This document shows, one piece after another, positions 31,927-41,016 of a DNA stretch of 64,000 nucleotides (the stretch's first letter is position 1; the number at the start of each line of letters is the position of its first letter). Location: assembly GCF_001429625.1 (NCBI RefSeq), contig NZ_LMSU01000001.1, positions 935,498-999,497 of the forward strand, read 5' to 3'. Under the pieces are notes generated by a model. The model did no database searches, was not told the DNA's origin, and saw only the letters and a list, made by a program, of their open reading frames with translations. This DNA is from Nocardioides sp. Soil805. Lineage in GTDB: Bacteria; Actinomycetota; Actinomycetes; Propionibacteriales; Nocardioidaceae. The position numbers were made by a program, and so were the translations under genes.

Positions 31927-32973
31927 TCAGCCCCGGGCCTGGGCCGCGCGGATGTCACGCCGCAGCTCCGGCGGGAGGGCGAAGATGAGCGACTCCTCGG
32001 CCGTGTGGACGGCCCGGGCCTCCGGGTAGCCGCGCTCGGCGAGGTACGCCAGCACCCCGTCGACCAGCTCCTCCGGCACCGAGGCGCCGGAGGTCACCGA
32101 CACGGTGCCGACTCCCTCGAGCCAGGCCTCGTCGATCTCGGAGGCGTCGTCGACGCGGTACGACGCCTTGGCGCCCGCCTCCAGGGCGACCTCCACCAGA
32201 CGCACCGAGTTGGAGGAGTTGCCCGAGCCCACCACGATCACCAGGTCGGCGTCCTGGGCGATCTCCTTCACCGCCAGCTGCCGGTTCTGGGTGGCGTAGC
32301 AGATGTCGTCGCTCGGGGGGTCGAGCAGCAGCGGGAACTTCTCGCGGATCGCGGCCACCGTCTCGAGGGTCTCGTCGACCGACAGGGTGGTCTGGGAGAG
32401 CCACGCGACCCGGGACGGGTCCCGGACCTCGATGTGGGCGACGTCGGCGGGCGACTGCACGAGCTGGATGTGCTCGGGGGCCTCGCCGGCGGTGCCCTCG
32501 ACCTCCTCGTGGCCCTCGTGGCCGATGAGCAGGATGTCGTAGTCGTCGCTCGCGAACCGCTTGGCCTCGTGGTGGACCTTGGTCACCAGCGGGCAGGTCG
32601 CGTCGATGGTCTTGAGACCCCGCTCCTGCGCCTCGGCGTGCACGGCCGGGGAGACGCCGTGGGCGGAGAACACCACGGTCTGTCCCTCCGGGACCTCGGT
32701 GAGCTCCTCGACGAAGATCGCTCCGCGGGACTCGAGGTCGGAGACCACGTGCTTGTTGTGCACGATCTGCTTGCGGACGTAGACCGGGGCGCCGTACAGG
32801 TCCAGCGCCTTCTCCACGGTGATCACCGCGCGGTCGACGCCGGCGCAGTAGCCACGGGGTGCGGCCAGCAGGACGTTCTTGGCGGCTTCGGGGTCGAGGA
32901 CCGGGGGCAGGCCGAGGTCGGTGGCGCCGTCCTGAGCAGACGACGCGCCAGCGGCGCCGTGTCGAAGGGTCAT
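31927..32973 (-). CDS. ispH: 4-hydroxy-3-methylbut-2-enyl diphosphate reductase
   Basis: 348 aa, last enzyme of the MEP isoprenoid pathway, makes IPP and DMAPP using a [4Fe-4S] cluster. The three cluster cysteines sit in APRGYCAGV (about residue 43), DATCPLVTK (about 126) and [11 protein letters not shown] (about 226), with SAHGVSP between. The N-terminal 25 residues ([15 protein letters not shown]) are not part of the fold, and their DNA resembles a split REP-like element. GTG/ATG start at 32973 on the minus strand. Confidence 0.95.
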   Translation of the reverse strand: MTLRHGAAGASSAQDGATDLGLPPVLDPEAAKNVLLAAPRGYCAGVDRAVITVEKALDLYGAPVYVRKQIVHNKHVVSDLESRGAIFVEELTEVPEGQTVVFSAHGVSPAVHAEAQERGLKTIDATCPLVTKVHHEAKRFASDDYDILLIGHEGHEEVEGTAGEAPEHIQLVQSPADVAHIEVRDPSRVAWLSQTTLSVDETLETVAAIREKFPLLLDPPSDDICYATQNRQLAVKEIAQDADLVIVVGSGNSSNSVRLVEVALEAGAKASYRVDDASEIDEAWLEGVGTVSVTSGASVPEELVDGVLAYLAERGYPEARAVHTAEESLIFALPPELRRDIRAAQARG

Positions 32974-33024
32974 GGGAGCGAGTCTAGAGCCGGGTGCGCG
33001 AACGGCACCGTCGGTGCCGTCGCC

Positions 33025-33030
33025 TAGGGT
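33025..33030 (+). promoter_or_regulatory. -10 box of xseA
   Basis: TAGGGT, 6 nt before GTG 33037; leaderless promoter of the exonuclease VII operon. Confidence 0.6.
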
Positions 33031-33036
33031 CCCTGC

Positions 33037-34326
33037 GTGGCCACCCTCCGCGACGCGACGCTCGAGTCACCGGCACCGGTGCGTGCCGTGGCCAACGCCG
33101 TCAGTCAGTGGGTCGACCGGCTCGGCGCCGTGTGGGTGGAGGGCCAGATCGCCCAGGTCAACCGACGCCCCGGCGTCGGCACCGTCTTCATGACGCTGCG
33201 CGACCCGATCGCCGACATCTCGGTGACCCTCACCTGCCAGCGCACGCTCTTCGACTCCCTCAACCCGCCGATCGTCGAGGGCGCCAGCGTGGTCGTCCAC
33301 GCCCGACCGTCGTTCTACGCCAACCGCGGCAGCTTCTCCCTCTACGCGCGCGAGATCCGGATGGTCGGGCTCGGCGAGCTCCTCGCCCGCATCGAGCGCC
33401 GCCGCCAGCTGCTGGCCGCCGAGGGCCTCTTCGCCCCCGAGCTCAAGCGCGACCTGCCCTTCCTGCCCGGTCGGGTGGGCCTGGTGACCGCGCCCGGCAG
33501 CGCCGCCGAGCGCGACGTCGTCGACAACGCCCGCCGGCGGTGGGCGGCCGTGGACGTCGTCACGGCGTACGCCGCGATGCAGGGTCCGCGCTCGGCCACC
33601 GAGGTGATCGAGGCCCTCGAGCGCCTCGACGCCGACCCGAGCGTCGACGTGATCGTCATCGCGCGCGGCGGCGGCTCGGTCGAGGACCTGCTGCCGTTCT
33701 CCGACGAGGCCCTGCTCCGGGCGGTGCACCGGGCTCGCACCCCGGTCGTGTCGGCCATCGGCCACGAGCAGGACGCACCCCTGCTCGACCTCGCCGCCGA
33801 CGTCCGCGCCTCCACCCCCACCGACGCCGCCAAGCTGGTCGTGCCCGACATGGCCGAGGAGCTCGCCGGGGTCACCTGGGCCCGCGACCGCGTCCGCTCC
33901 GTGATGGCCCGCATCGTCGAGCGCGAGCAGGAGCGCCTCGACCAGCTCCGCTCCCGGCCCGTGATGGCCGACCCCCGCACCCTGCTGGTCGCACGCGGCG
34001 ACGAGCTCGACCAGCTGCTCGAGCGCGCCCGGCGCACCCTGGGCCACCGGCTCGACCGGGCAGCCGACGACATCGGCCACCAGCGCGCCCGGGCACGGGC
34101 GCTCTCCCCCCTGGCCACCCTCCAGCGCGGCTACGCGGTGCTCCAGGACGCCGACGGCCACGTCGTGACCTCCGTCGGAGCGGTCGCGGTCGGCACCGAG
34201 GTCACCGTCCGCGTGGCCGACGGCCGGGTGCTGGCCACCGCGACCGGCACCGAGGCCGACCCGACCGCCGCCGCCAGCACCCCGGACGACGACATCGATC
34301 CCCCCACCCGAGAGAAGAAGCGATGA
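33037..34326 (+). CDS. xseA: Exodeoxyribonuclease VII large subunit
   Basis: 429 aa. N-terminal OB-fold ([19 protein letters not shown], residues 27-45), then the catalytic core with [37 protein letters not shown] and [24 protein letters not shown] (shortened), and a helical arm. The enzyme degrades single-stranded DNA in mismatch repair and quinolone-damage repair. Coupled to xseB by an ATGA overlap. Confidence 0.95.
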   Translation: MATLRDATLESPAPVRAVANAVSQWVDRLGAVWVEGQIAQVNRRPGVGTVFMTLRDPIADISVTLTCQRTLFDSLNPPIVEGASVVVHARPSFYANRGSFSLYAREIRMVGLGELLARIERRRQLLAAEGLFAPELKRDLPFLPGRVGLVTAPGSAAERDVVDNARRRWAAVDVVTAYAAMQGPRSATEVIEALERLDADPSVDVIVIARGGGSVEDLLPFSDEALLRAVHRARTPVVSAIGHEQDAPLLDLAADVRASTPTDAAKLVVPDMAEELAGVTWARDRVRSVMARIVEREQERLDQLRSRPVMADPRTLLVARGDELDQLLERARRTLGHRLDRAADDIGHQRARARALSPLATLQRGYAVLQDADGHVVTSVGAVAVGTEVTVRVADGRVLATATGTEADPTAAASTPDDDIDPPTREKKR

Positions 34327-34565
34327 GCGACTCCCCCGCCGAGCAGGACACCCCGACGTACGAGGCCGCCCGCGAGGAGCTGATCGAGGTGGTGCGCACC
34401 CTGGAGGCCGGCGGCACCACGCTCGAGGAGTCGCTCGCCCTGTGGGAGCGCGGCGAGCGCCTGGCGCAGGTCTGCCAGGAGTGGCTCGACGGCGCGCGCA
34501 CCCGCCTCGACGCCGTCATCGACGGCACGCACGACACCCGGGCCGCCGACAGCTCCGAGCAGTAG
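34323..34565 (+). CDS. xseB: Exodeoxyribonuclease VII small subunit
   Basis: 80 aa helical hairpin, [20 protein letters not shown] and [15 protein letters not shown] being the two arms that dock on XseA. ATG 34323 overlaps the xseA stop (34324-34326), ensuring matched amounts. Confidence 0.95.
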   Translation: MSDSPAEQDTPTYEAAREELIEVVRTLEAGGTTLEESLALWERGERLAQVCQEWLDGARTRLDAVIDGTHDTRAADSSEQ

Positions 34566-34578
34566 CCGTCGAGCGCGC

Positions 34579-35154
34579 TCAGCGCTGCAGCAGCCCGACG
34601 AGCTCGGTGATGTCTGCGCGCGGGGCCGAGCCGTAGACCAGGACGGTCTGGTCGCCGAGCTCCGCGGAGTACCCCGTGTCCCCGCCCTCGTCGGTCCAGG
34701 CGGTCCACGTGTCGGCAACCTCGCTGTCGAGGCTCACCTGCTCACCCGCCACGGCGTCCTCGTCGATCGCCACCGCAGCCATGTCGTCGGCCGACTCCTC
34801 CTCCTGCCGGATCCCCACGAAGCGACCCTCGTCGGTGAGCATCCCCATGGCCCAGGCCGGCGACTCGTCGCGCGTGAGGTCCACGCTCGTGGCCTTCCAG
34901 CCGTCGGGCAGCTCGCGCGGGTGCACCAGCGCGAGGCCGGCATCGGCGGCCGCCGCCACGGCGTCCTGGTAGTCCACCGGCGCCACGTCGACCTCGGCCT
35001 GGTCCCGCGTCACCCCGCGCAGGGCGAGGAAGCCGCCGATGACCAGCAGGGTGATGATCATCGCGCCGACCATGCCGGCGGCCGAGCGCTGGTGGCGCGA
35101 GGGCTTGCCGGTGGGCTCGCTCACGGTGGGTGGGGTGACGCCGCTGTCGCTCAC
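34579..35154 (-). CDS. DUF4245 membrane-anchored protein
   Basis: 191 aa. One transmembrane helix (AAGMVGAMIITLLVIGGFLA, residues about 26-45) and an external domain with VHPRELPDGWKATSVDLTRD, typical of DUF4245. Role unknown. GTG 35154 chosen because GACAAT (minus, 35162-35167) is 7 nt ahead; the same hexamer serves the divergent HTH-TOBE gene. Convergent with xseB. Confidence 0.78.
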   Translation of the reverse strand: MSDSGVTPPTVSEPTGKPSRHQRSAAGMVGAMIITLLVIGGFLALRGVTRDQAEVDVAPVDYQDAVAAAADAGLALVHPRELPDGWKATSVDLTRDESPAWAMGMLTDEGRFVGIRQEEESADDMAAVAIDEDAVAGEQVSLDSEVADTWTAWTDEGGDTGYSAELGDQTVLVYGSAPRADITELVGLLQR

Positions 35155-35227
35155 GGTGCCGATTGTCCCGTACCGCCCCAGCGCGTCGTACCCGCCCGTC
35201 GTGGTCGGCGGCAGCGGGCCGATGGGA

Positions 35228-35233
35228 GACAAT
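35228..35233 (+). promoter_or_regulatory. -10 box of the molybdate cluster
   Basis: GACAAT followed by 6 nt and ATG 35240. Only this box and a weak one at 36462-36467 (CACACT) are visible in the cluster, so the genes to 39042 probably share the transcript. Confidence 0.5.
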
Positions 35234-35239
35234 CGCGCC

Positions 35240-35641
35240 ATGACGACCTACCGCCTCTCCGAGGCCGCCGACGTGCTGGGCGTCAGCGACGACACCGTGC
35301 GGCGCTGGGTCGACGCCGGCCGGCTGCCGGCCGTGCCCGGGGACGGCCGCTCCCCCACGACGATCCGGGGCACCGACCTCGCCGCGCTCGCGGAGTCGCT
35401 GCTCGACGAGCCGGACCGTGAGCAGTCCCGCGCCAGCGCAGTCAGCGCCCGCAACCGGCTCGGCGGCATCGTGACCCGGGTCAAGAAGGACCACGTCATG
35501 GCCCAGGTGGAGATGGTGTGCGGCTCGCACCGGATGGTGTCGCTGATGAGCGCCGACGCCGCCGACGAGCTCGGGCTCGAGCCGGGCGTCCGCGCCGTGG
35601 CCTCGGTCAAGTCCACCCACGTCGTGGTCGAGGTCCCGTGA
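35240..35641 (+). CDS. HTH-TOBE (molbindin-type) molybdate-responsive protein
   Basis: 133 aa. A MerR/excisionase-like helix-turn-helix, YRLSEAADVLGVSDDTVRRW (residues 4-23), is fused to a single TOBE/Mop domain: NRLGGIVTRVKKDHVMAQVE to VKSTHVVVEV. Small proteins of this type bind molybdate or tungstate and regulate or buffer its uptake. First gene of the mod cluster; its stop overlaps the next start. Confidence 0.88.
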   Translation: MTTYRLSEAADVLGVSDDTVRRWVDAGRLPAVPGDGRSPTTIRGTDLAALAESLLDEPDREQSRASAVSARNRLGGIVTRVKKDHVMAQVEMVCGSHRMVSLMSADAADELGLEPGVRAVASVKSTHVVVEVP

Positions 35642-36441
35642 GGCGCCCGCCCCGCGCGGTCCTCGTCGGGGCCGCGGTGCTCCTCGTCCTGCTCCTCGTC
35701 GGCGTCGTCGCCCTCGTCGTGCGCTCGACCTCCGGGCCGGAGAAGACGATCGAGGTGTACGCCGACTCGTCGCTGCGCCACGCGTTGGCGGACCTCGCCA
35801 CGGCGTTCGAGGAGGAGTCCGACGTCTCGGTCGACGTGACCTCCGGAGCCACCACCACCCTGACGACCCTCCTGGTCGAGGCGTCCACGCAGGAGGGCGC
35901 CGCCGGGCCGGACGTCTTCGTCGCGGCGGACCCCATCAGCCTCTACTCGGTCAACAGCCTCCTCACGGGTGAGCCGATGGTCCTCGCCGAGGACCACCTC
36001 GTCCTCGTCGTGCCGCGCGGCAACCCGGCCGGGATCGAGGGCCTCGCGGACCTGCGGCGTGCCGACCTGTCCGTGTGCGCCGCGGACGAGCCGTGCGGCC
36101 GCGCCGCCCAGCCCGTCCTCGCCGCCATCGACGTCGAGGCCGGGAGCCCGTCGGGCACCGACTCGGCGGCCGCCGTCCGACGGGTCGTGGACGGATCGGC
36201 GGACGCGGGCCTCGTCCTCGCCTCGGAGGCTGCGGCGGCGGGCGACGACGTGGAGGTGATGGAGCTGCCGTGGTCCGGCGACCGCGTCACCTTCCCCGCC
36301 CTCTCCCTCCTGGCGGGGGCGAGCGATCCCGACGAGGGCCAGGAGTTCATCGACTTCGCACTGGGCGAGGACGGGCAGGCCATCCTCGCCGAGCACGGCT
36401 TCGCCTCCGCTGAGAATCCGCACCTGCAGCCCGAAGAGTGA
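35638..36441 (+). CDS. ModA-like binding protein, diverged copy with membrane anchor
   Basis: 267 aa. The N-terminus is a hydrophobic anchor (AVLVGAAVLLVLLLVGVVALV) without a lipobox Cys. The rest is a ModA fold: YADSSLRHALADLATAFEEE, RGNPAGIEGLADL, DEPCGRAAQPV. In the place where the second copy has DAGLVYATDA this one reads DAGLVLASEA, so the Tyr that ligands molybdate in ModA is Leu. It may bind another oxyanion or have become a sensor. GTG overlaps the HTH-TOBE stop. Confidence 0.82.
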   Translation: MRRPPRAVLVGAAVLLVLLLVGVVALVVRSTSGPEKTIEVYADSSLRHALADLATAFEEESDVSVDVTSGATTTLTTLLVEASTQEGAAGPDVFVAADPISLYSVNSLLTGEPMVLAEDHLVLVVPRGNPAGIEGLADLRRADLSVCAADEPCGRAAQPVLAAIDVEAGSPSGTDSAAAVRRVVDGSADAGLVLASEAAAAGDDVEVMELPWSGDRVTFPALSLLAGASDPDEGQEFIDFALGEDGQAILAEHGFASAENPHLQPEE

Positions 36442-36473
36442 CGTTCCAGCCGCAGGTGCGGCACACTCTGCGC

Positions 36474-37238
36474 ATGACGAGTCTCCGAAGTGCGTCCCTG
36501 GGGGCGGTCGCTCTCGCCCTGGCCCTCGCCGGGTGCGGGGACGACGGGACGGGGAGCGCCGACGAGCAGCAGCTCACCGTCCTGGCCGCCGCCTCCCTCA
36601 CCGACGTCTTCACCGAGCTGGGCACGGCGTTCGAGGCCGACGAGGGGGCGGACGTGCGCTTCAGCTTCGGCAGCAGCACCGACCTGGCCCAGCAGGCCGC
36701 GGACGGGGCCCCCGGGGACGTGCTCGCCACCGCCGACACGACCTCGATGGGGATCGCCGAGGACGCCGGGGTGACGGGTGGGGTCGACGCGTTCGCCACC
36801 AACGTGCTCGTCCTGGTCACCGCGCCGGGCAACCCGCTGGGCATCGAGTCGCTCGCCGACCTGGAGGGGACGAGCTGGGTGCGCTGCGCCGACGAGGCGC
36901 CGTGCGGCCGGGTCGCCCTCGAGGTGCTGGACGCCGCCGGGGTGACCGCCGAGCCCGCCAGCCTGGAGGACGACGTCCGCGCGACCCTCGACAAGGTCAC
37001 CTCCGGCGAGGTCGACGCCGGGCTCGTCTACGCCACCGACGCGGTGGCCGCGGGCGACAGCGTGACGACCGTCGAGATCCCCGAGGCGGCCGACGTCGTG
37101 ACGACGTACGACGTGACGACCCTCGAGCAGGCCGGCGACCCCGACCTGGCCCGGGCCTGGGTCGACCTGCTGCTCTCCGACGCCGGCCGGACGGCGCTGG
37201 AGGACGCCGGGTTCACCGTGCCCGACCCCGCGGCATGA
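36474..37238 (+). CDS. modA: Molybdate ABC transporter substrate-binding lipoprotein
   Basis: 254 aa. Lipobox LALAGC (Cys about 21) marks a lipoprotein. Oxyanion-site residues: AASLTDVF (Ser), FGSSTDLAQQ (Ser), and VDAGLVYATDAVAAG (Tyr). TAPGNPLGIESLADL is typical of the family. ATG 36474 is preferred over 36438 because the signal sequence then starts properly. ATGA overlap with modB. Confidence 0.93.
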   Translation: MTSLRSASLGAVALALALAGCGDDGTGSADEQQLTVLAAASLTDVFTELGTAFEADEGADVRFSFGSSTDLAQQAADGAPGDVLATADTTSMGIAEDAGVTGGVDAFATNVLVLVTAPGNPLGIESLADLEGTSWVRCADEAPCGRVALEVLDAAGVTAEPASLEDDVRATLDKVTSGEVDAGLVYATDAVAAGDSVTTVEIPEAADVVTTYDVTTLEQAGDPDLARAWVDLLLSDAGRTALEDAGFTVPDPAA

Positions 37239-38059
37239 CCCACGACCCCCTCGGGCGTCCGCCCGCGGTCCTGATGGTGCCGGCCGTGCTCGCGGTGCTC
37301 GTGCTCGTCGTCCCGCTCGTCGCCCTGGTCGCGGCCACCGACTGGTCCCAGATGCCCGCCCAGCTCGCGTCCGAGCCCTTGCGCGAGGCCCTGCGCCTCA
37401 GCGTGGTCACCTCGACGGTCGCGATGCTGGTGTGCCTCGTCCTGGGCCTGCCGTTGGCGTGGCTGCTGGCCCGCGTCGACTTCCGGGGCCGCGGCCTGGT
37501 GCGCGCCCTGGTCACCGTCCCGCTGGTGCTGCCGCCGGTGGTGGCCGGCATCGCCCTGCGCGACGCCTTCGGCCGCACGGGCGTGATCGGCGAGCCGCTG
37601 CTGGAGCTGACCGGCTTCGCGTTCCCGTTCACCACGTGGGGCGTCGTGCTCGCCCACGTCTTCGTCTCCCTGCCCTTCGTGGTCATCGCCATCGAGGGGG
37701 CGCTCCGCTCCGCCGACCCGGTGTACGACGCCGCTGCCGCGACGCTGGGGGCCACCCGCTGGACGACCTTCCGACGGGTGACGGTCCCCCTGGCCGTGCC
37801 GGGCATCCTGGCCGGCATGGTGCTGGGCTGGGCCCGGTCGCTGGGCGAGTTCGGCGCCACGATCACCTTCAACGGCAACTACCCGGGCACCACCCAGACG
37901 ATGCCGACGCTGATCTACGTGACCCGGCAGGCCGACCAGGGCGCCGCGCAGGCGCTCAGCCTGGTCATGCTGGCGCTCTCCCTGGCCGTGCTGCTCCTGC
38001 TGCGTGATCGGTGGCTGGGCGACCGGGGGCTGGGCGGCCGAGGGCTGGCGGCGGCGTGA
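37235..38059 (+). CDS. modB: Molybdate ABC transporter permease
   Basis: 274 aa, about six transmembrane helices, with the ATPase-docking EAA loop VYDAAAATLGATRWTTFRRV (residues about 164-183) and ARSLGEFGATITFNGN, typical for ModB. Coupled on both sides by 4-bp overlaps. Confidence 0.93.
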   Translation: MTHDPLGRPPAVLMVPAVLAVLVLVVPLVALVAATDWSQMPAQLASEPLREALRLSVVTSTVAMLVCLVLGLPLAWLLARVDFRGRGLVRALVTVPLVLPPVVAGIALRDAFGRTGVIGEPLLELTGFAFPFTTWGVVLAHVFVSLPFVVIAIEGALRSADPVYDAAAATLGATRWTTFRRVTVPLAVPGILAGMVLGWARSLGEFGATITFNGNYPGTTQTMPTLIYVTRQADQGAAQALSLVMLALSLAVLLLLRDRWLGDRGLGGRGLAAA

Positions 38060-39042
38060 GCCGGGACCGCACCGGGCTCGACGTCGACCTCGAGGTGCCC
38101 GGCCGCGTGCGGGCGGCCCTGGTCGGCCACCCCGGACAGGTCATCGCCCTCATCGGTCCGAACGGCGCCGGCAAGAGCAGCCTGGTGCACGCCCTGGCCG
38201 GCCTCGTGGTCGCCGAGGGACGGGCGCACCTCGACGGGGTCGACCTGCTGCCCCGGTCCGCGCGGGAGCGCGAGGTGGGCCTGGTCTTCCAGGACCGCGC
38301 CCTGTTCCCGCACCTGTCCGCCCGCGACAACGTCGCCTTCGGCCCCCGGTCCCGCGGCGTCGCGCGCCGCGAGGCCCGCCACCGCGCGGACGGGTGGCTG
38401 GAGCGGATGGGGCTCGGCGACCTCGCGGACCGTCGGCCCGGCCAGCTCTCCGGCGGCCAGGCACAGCGGGTGGCCATCGCCCGCGCCCTCGCCACCGAGC
38501 CCCGGCTGCTGCTCCTCGACGAGCCGATGGCCGGCCTCGACGTCACCGTGGCGATGGCGCTGCGGATCGAGCTGGCCCGGCACCTGCGCGACTACGACGG
38601 GGTGACGGTGCTGGTCACCCACGACGCGCTGGACGCGCTGGCGCTGGCCGACCGGGTGGTGGTGCTCGACGAGGGCCGGGTCGCCCAGCAGGGCACCCCG
38701 GAGGACGTGGCGGCCCACCCCCGCACCCCGCACGTGGCCCGCCTGGTCGGGCTCAACGTGCTGCGCGACGCCGACGGGTTCACCTCGTTCCGGCCGCGCG
38801 ACGTCACCGTCAGCCTGCGACGGCCCGAGGGGTCGGCCCGACTCACGTGGTCGGGGCCCGTGTCGAGCGCCCAGCAGCACGGCGACGCCGTACGCCTGCT
38901 CGTCGGGACCGAGCCCGCACTGCTCGCGGACGTGACGCCCCAGGCGGCCAACGAGCTGGGCCTCGCACCGGGACGTGAGGTGTGGCTGTCCGTCAAGGCG
39001 ACGGCCGTGAGCCGCTACGGCCACGACGAGGAGGGCGGCTAG
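38056..39042 (+). CDS. modC: Molybdate ABC transporter ATP-binding protein
   Basis: 328 aa. Walker A GPNGAGKSS (residues about 35-43), Q-loop VFQDRALFPHL, signature LSGGQAQRVAIARAL, Walker B LLLLDEPMAGLD, H-loop VTHDALDAL. The C-terminal ~100 residues hold a TOBE/Mop-like regulatory domain (FRPRDVTVSL, VWLSVKATAVSRY). Its TAG stop is part of the glpX -10 box. Confidence 0.93.
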   Translation: MSRDRTGLDVDLEVPGRVRAALVGHPGQVIALIGPNGAGKSSLVHALAGLVVAEGRAHLDGVDLLPRSAREREVGLVFQDRALFPHLSARDNVAFGPRSRGVARREARHRADGWLERMGLGDLADRRPGQLSGGQAQRVAIARALATEPRLLLLDEPMAGLDVTVAMALRIELARHLRDYDGVTVLVTHDALDALALADRVVVLDEGRVAQQGTPEDVAAHPRTPHVARLVGLNVLRDADGFTSFRPRDVTVSLRRPEGSARLTWSGPVSSAQQHGDAVRLLVGTEPALLADVTPQAANELGLAPGREVWLSVKATAVSRYGHDEEGG

Positions 39043-39045
39043 CAT
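39040..39045 (+). promoter_or_regulatory. -10 box of glpX, overlapping the modC stop codon
   Basis: TAGCAT; the TAG (39040-39042) ends modC. ATG 39052 follows after 6 nt, a leaderless promoter. Confidence 0.6.
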
Positions 39046-39051
39046 GCGCCC

Positions 39052-40062
39052 ATGACGCCGAGCGAGACCGTGCCGAAGCCCGACCGCAACCTCGCCCTGG
39101 AGCTGGTGCGGGTCACCGAGGCGGCCGCCATGGCGGCCGGGCGCTGGGTCGGGCGCGGCGACAAGAACGACGCCGACGGTGTGGCCGTCAACGCCATGCG
39201 GGTGATGATCTCGACCATCGGGATGCGCGGCACGGTGGTGATCGGCGAGGGCGAGAAGGACAACGCCCCGATGCTCTACAACGGCGAGCAGGTCGGCGAC
39301 GGCACGGGCCCCGAGTGCGACGTCGCCGTCGACCCGATCGACGGCACCACGCTGACCGCCAAGGGCATGAACAACGCGATCGCGGTGCTCGCGGTCGCTC
39401 CCCGCGGCTCGATGTACGACCCCTCGGCCGTCTTCTACATGGAGAAGCTGGTCACCGGCCCCGAGGCCGCCGACGTGGTCGACATCCGCCTGCCGGTCGC
39501 GGAGAACATCCACCGGGTGGCCAAGGCCAAGGGCAGCTCGCCCCACGACGTGACCGTCGTGCTCCTCGACCGCCCGCGGCACGCGCAGCTCGTCGAGGAC
39601 ATCCGCCAGACGGGCGCCCGGATCAAGTTCATCGAGGACGGCGACGTGGCCGGCGCGATCATGGCGGCCCGCCCCGACACCGGTGTCGACCTGCTCCTCG
39701 GCATCGGCGGCACCCCGGAGGGGATCATCGCGGCCTGCGCGATGAAGAGCCTCGGCGGCGTCATCCAGGGCCGGCTGTGGCCCCAGGACGACGACGAGCG
39801 CCAGAAGGCCCTCGACGCCGGCCACGACCTCGACCCCGACTTCGTGCTCGACACCGACCAGCTCGTCACCGGCGACGACTGCTTCTTCGTCGCCACGGGC
39901 ATCACCGACGGCGAGCTGATGCGCGGCGTGCGCTACCGCGCCGACGGGGCGACCACCGACTCGCTGGTGATGCGCTCGCGCAGCGGCACGATCCGCCGGA
40001 TCAGCTCGGAGCACCAGCTCGCGAAGCTACGCGATTTCTCCGCGATCGACTTCGACAACTGA
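39052..40062 (+). CDS. glpX: Fructose-1,6-bisphosphatase class II
   Basis: 336 aa, gluconeogenic enzyme that releases phosphate from fructose-1,6-bisphosphate with metal. Family signatures: [52 protein letters not shown] (residues about 98-117), and [17 protein letters not shown]. Ends inside the 3' end of the convergent hydrolase, overlap 36 bp. Confidence 0.95.
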   Translation: MTPSETVPKPDRNLALELVRVTEAAAMAAGRWVGRGDKNDADGVAVNAMRVMISTIGMRGTVVIGEGEKDNAPMLYNGEQVGDGTGPECDVAVDPIDGTTLTAKGMNNAIAVLAVAPRGSMYDPSAVFYMEKLVTGPEAADVVDIRLPVAENIHRVAKAKGSSPHDVTVVLLDRPRHAQLVEDIRQTGARIKFIEDGDVAGAIMAARPDTGVDLLLGIGGTPEGIIAACAMKSLGGVIQGRLWPQDDDERQKALDAGHDLDPDFVLDTDQLVTGDDCFFVATGITDGELMRGVRYRADGATTDSLVMRSRSGTIRRISSEHQLAKLRDFSAIDFDN

Positions 40063-40854
40063 CGCACCGGGGCGCAGGCCCCGCACGACCTCGGCGATGA
40101 CCCGCGGGTCGACCGCCATGCCCACGTGCGAGGCCCGCACCTCCACCGGACGGGCCGCCGGATCGAGGCACGCGCGCCAGTCGACGATGCCGTCGCGCCG
40201 GCTGTAGATCGCCGTGAAGTCGACGTGCTCGGGCAGGGGCGCGCGACCGTCGTCGAAGCTCTGGCGCGCGCAGTCGCCGGCGACGCAGTCCTGCGACATC
40301 AGCCCCGGCACGCCGGCCCGGCTCAGCCGCACGAGCAGGGCGACGCTCGCCGCCAGGCTCACGTGGTGCGCGCCGGGGGCCAGCACCGGACTGCCGAGCG
40401 TCACCAGGCCGGACACCAGGTCCGGGCGGCGGGCGGCCACGCCGCGGGCCAGCATCCCGCCGAGGCTGTGCCCGACGACGCGCACCCGCGAGCCGCGCCG
40501 CTGCGCGATCCACTCCAGCCGCGCCTCGAGCAGCGCCGCGGCGTCCAGGGTGCACCCGACGTTGGCGTGGATCTGCGAGCGATAGGCCCGGAAGCCCTGC
40601 TGCACCAGCGCCCGCCGCATCAGGCCCAGGCTGCCGTCGCCGGCCATGAACCCCGGGACCAGCAGCACCGGGTCGTCGGTGCGCGGCAGCGTCCGGGAGG
40701 AGTACGGCGTGCCCCGCCGTCCGCGGTGGCCGACCGCCGCCAGCGCGTAGCGGCCCGCCTCGCCGACGACCCGGCCCTCGCCCAGCACCGCCCGGGCCAG
40801 GGGGCGGTCGAAGCCCTCCGGGCGCAGGAAGTCCGCGAGTGTGGTCGGCGTCAC
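40027..40854 (-). CDS. Alpha/beta hydrolase, lipase/esterase-like
   Basis: 275 aa. [18 protein letters not shown] is the oxyanion-hole strand, [18 protein letters not shown] the nucleophile elbow (Ser), and the C-terminal [12 protein letters not shown] supplies the His. A Cys pair ([11 protein letters not shown]) may be a disulfide. GTG 40854 is chosen because TACGTT (minus, 40862-40867) lies 7 nt ahead. Substrate unknown. Confidence 0.82.
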   Translation of the reverse strand: MTPTTLADFLRPEGFDRPLARAVLGEGRVVGEAGRYALAAVGHRGRRGTPYSSRTLPRTDDPVLLVPGFMAGDGSLGLMRRALVQQGFRAYRSQIHANVGCTLDAAALLEARLEWIAQRRGSRVRVVGHSLGGMLARGVAARRPDLVSGLVTLGSPVLAPGAHHVSLAASVALLVRLSRAGVPGLMSQDCVAGDCARQSFDDGRAPLPEHVDFTAIYSRRDGIVDWRACLDPAARPVEVRASHVGMAVDPRVIAEVVRGLRPGASVVEVDRGEIA

Positions 40855-41016
40855 ATCAACAAACGTAGCGCCATCAGGCCCCGGGGCCGGGGACCCGGCA
40901 CCGGATTCGCCCACCTGGGGGTGGACCGGGGCCCGATCCTCCCGCCGCTGTTGTTGACTGGGGGCATGCCCAGCGCCGGCCCGCCCCGTCCCGACCAGCC
41001 CCGGGAGGAGGTGCGC

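Noticed and set aside
35638..36441. First ModA-like gene as a pseudogene
   Set aside because: The frame is intact, codon use matches neighbours and the gene is tightly coupled to the operon; it is diverged rather than broken.
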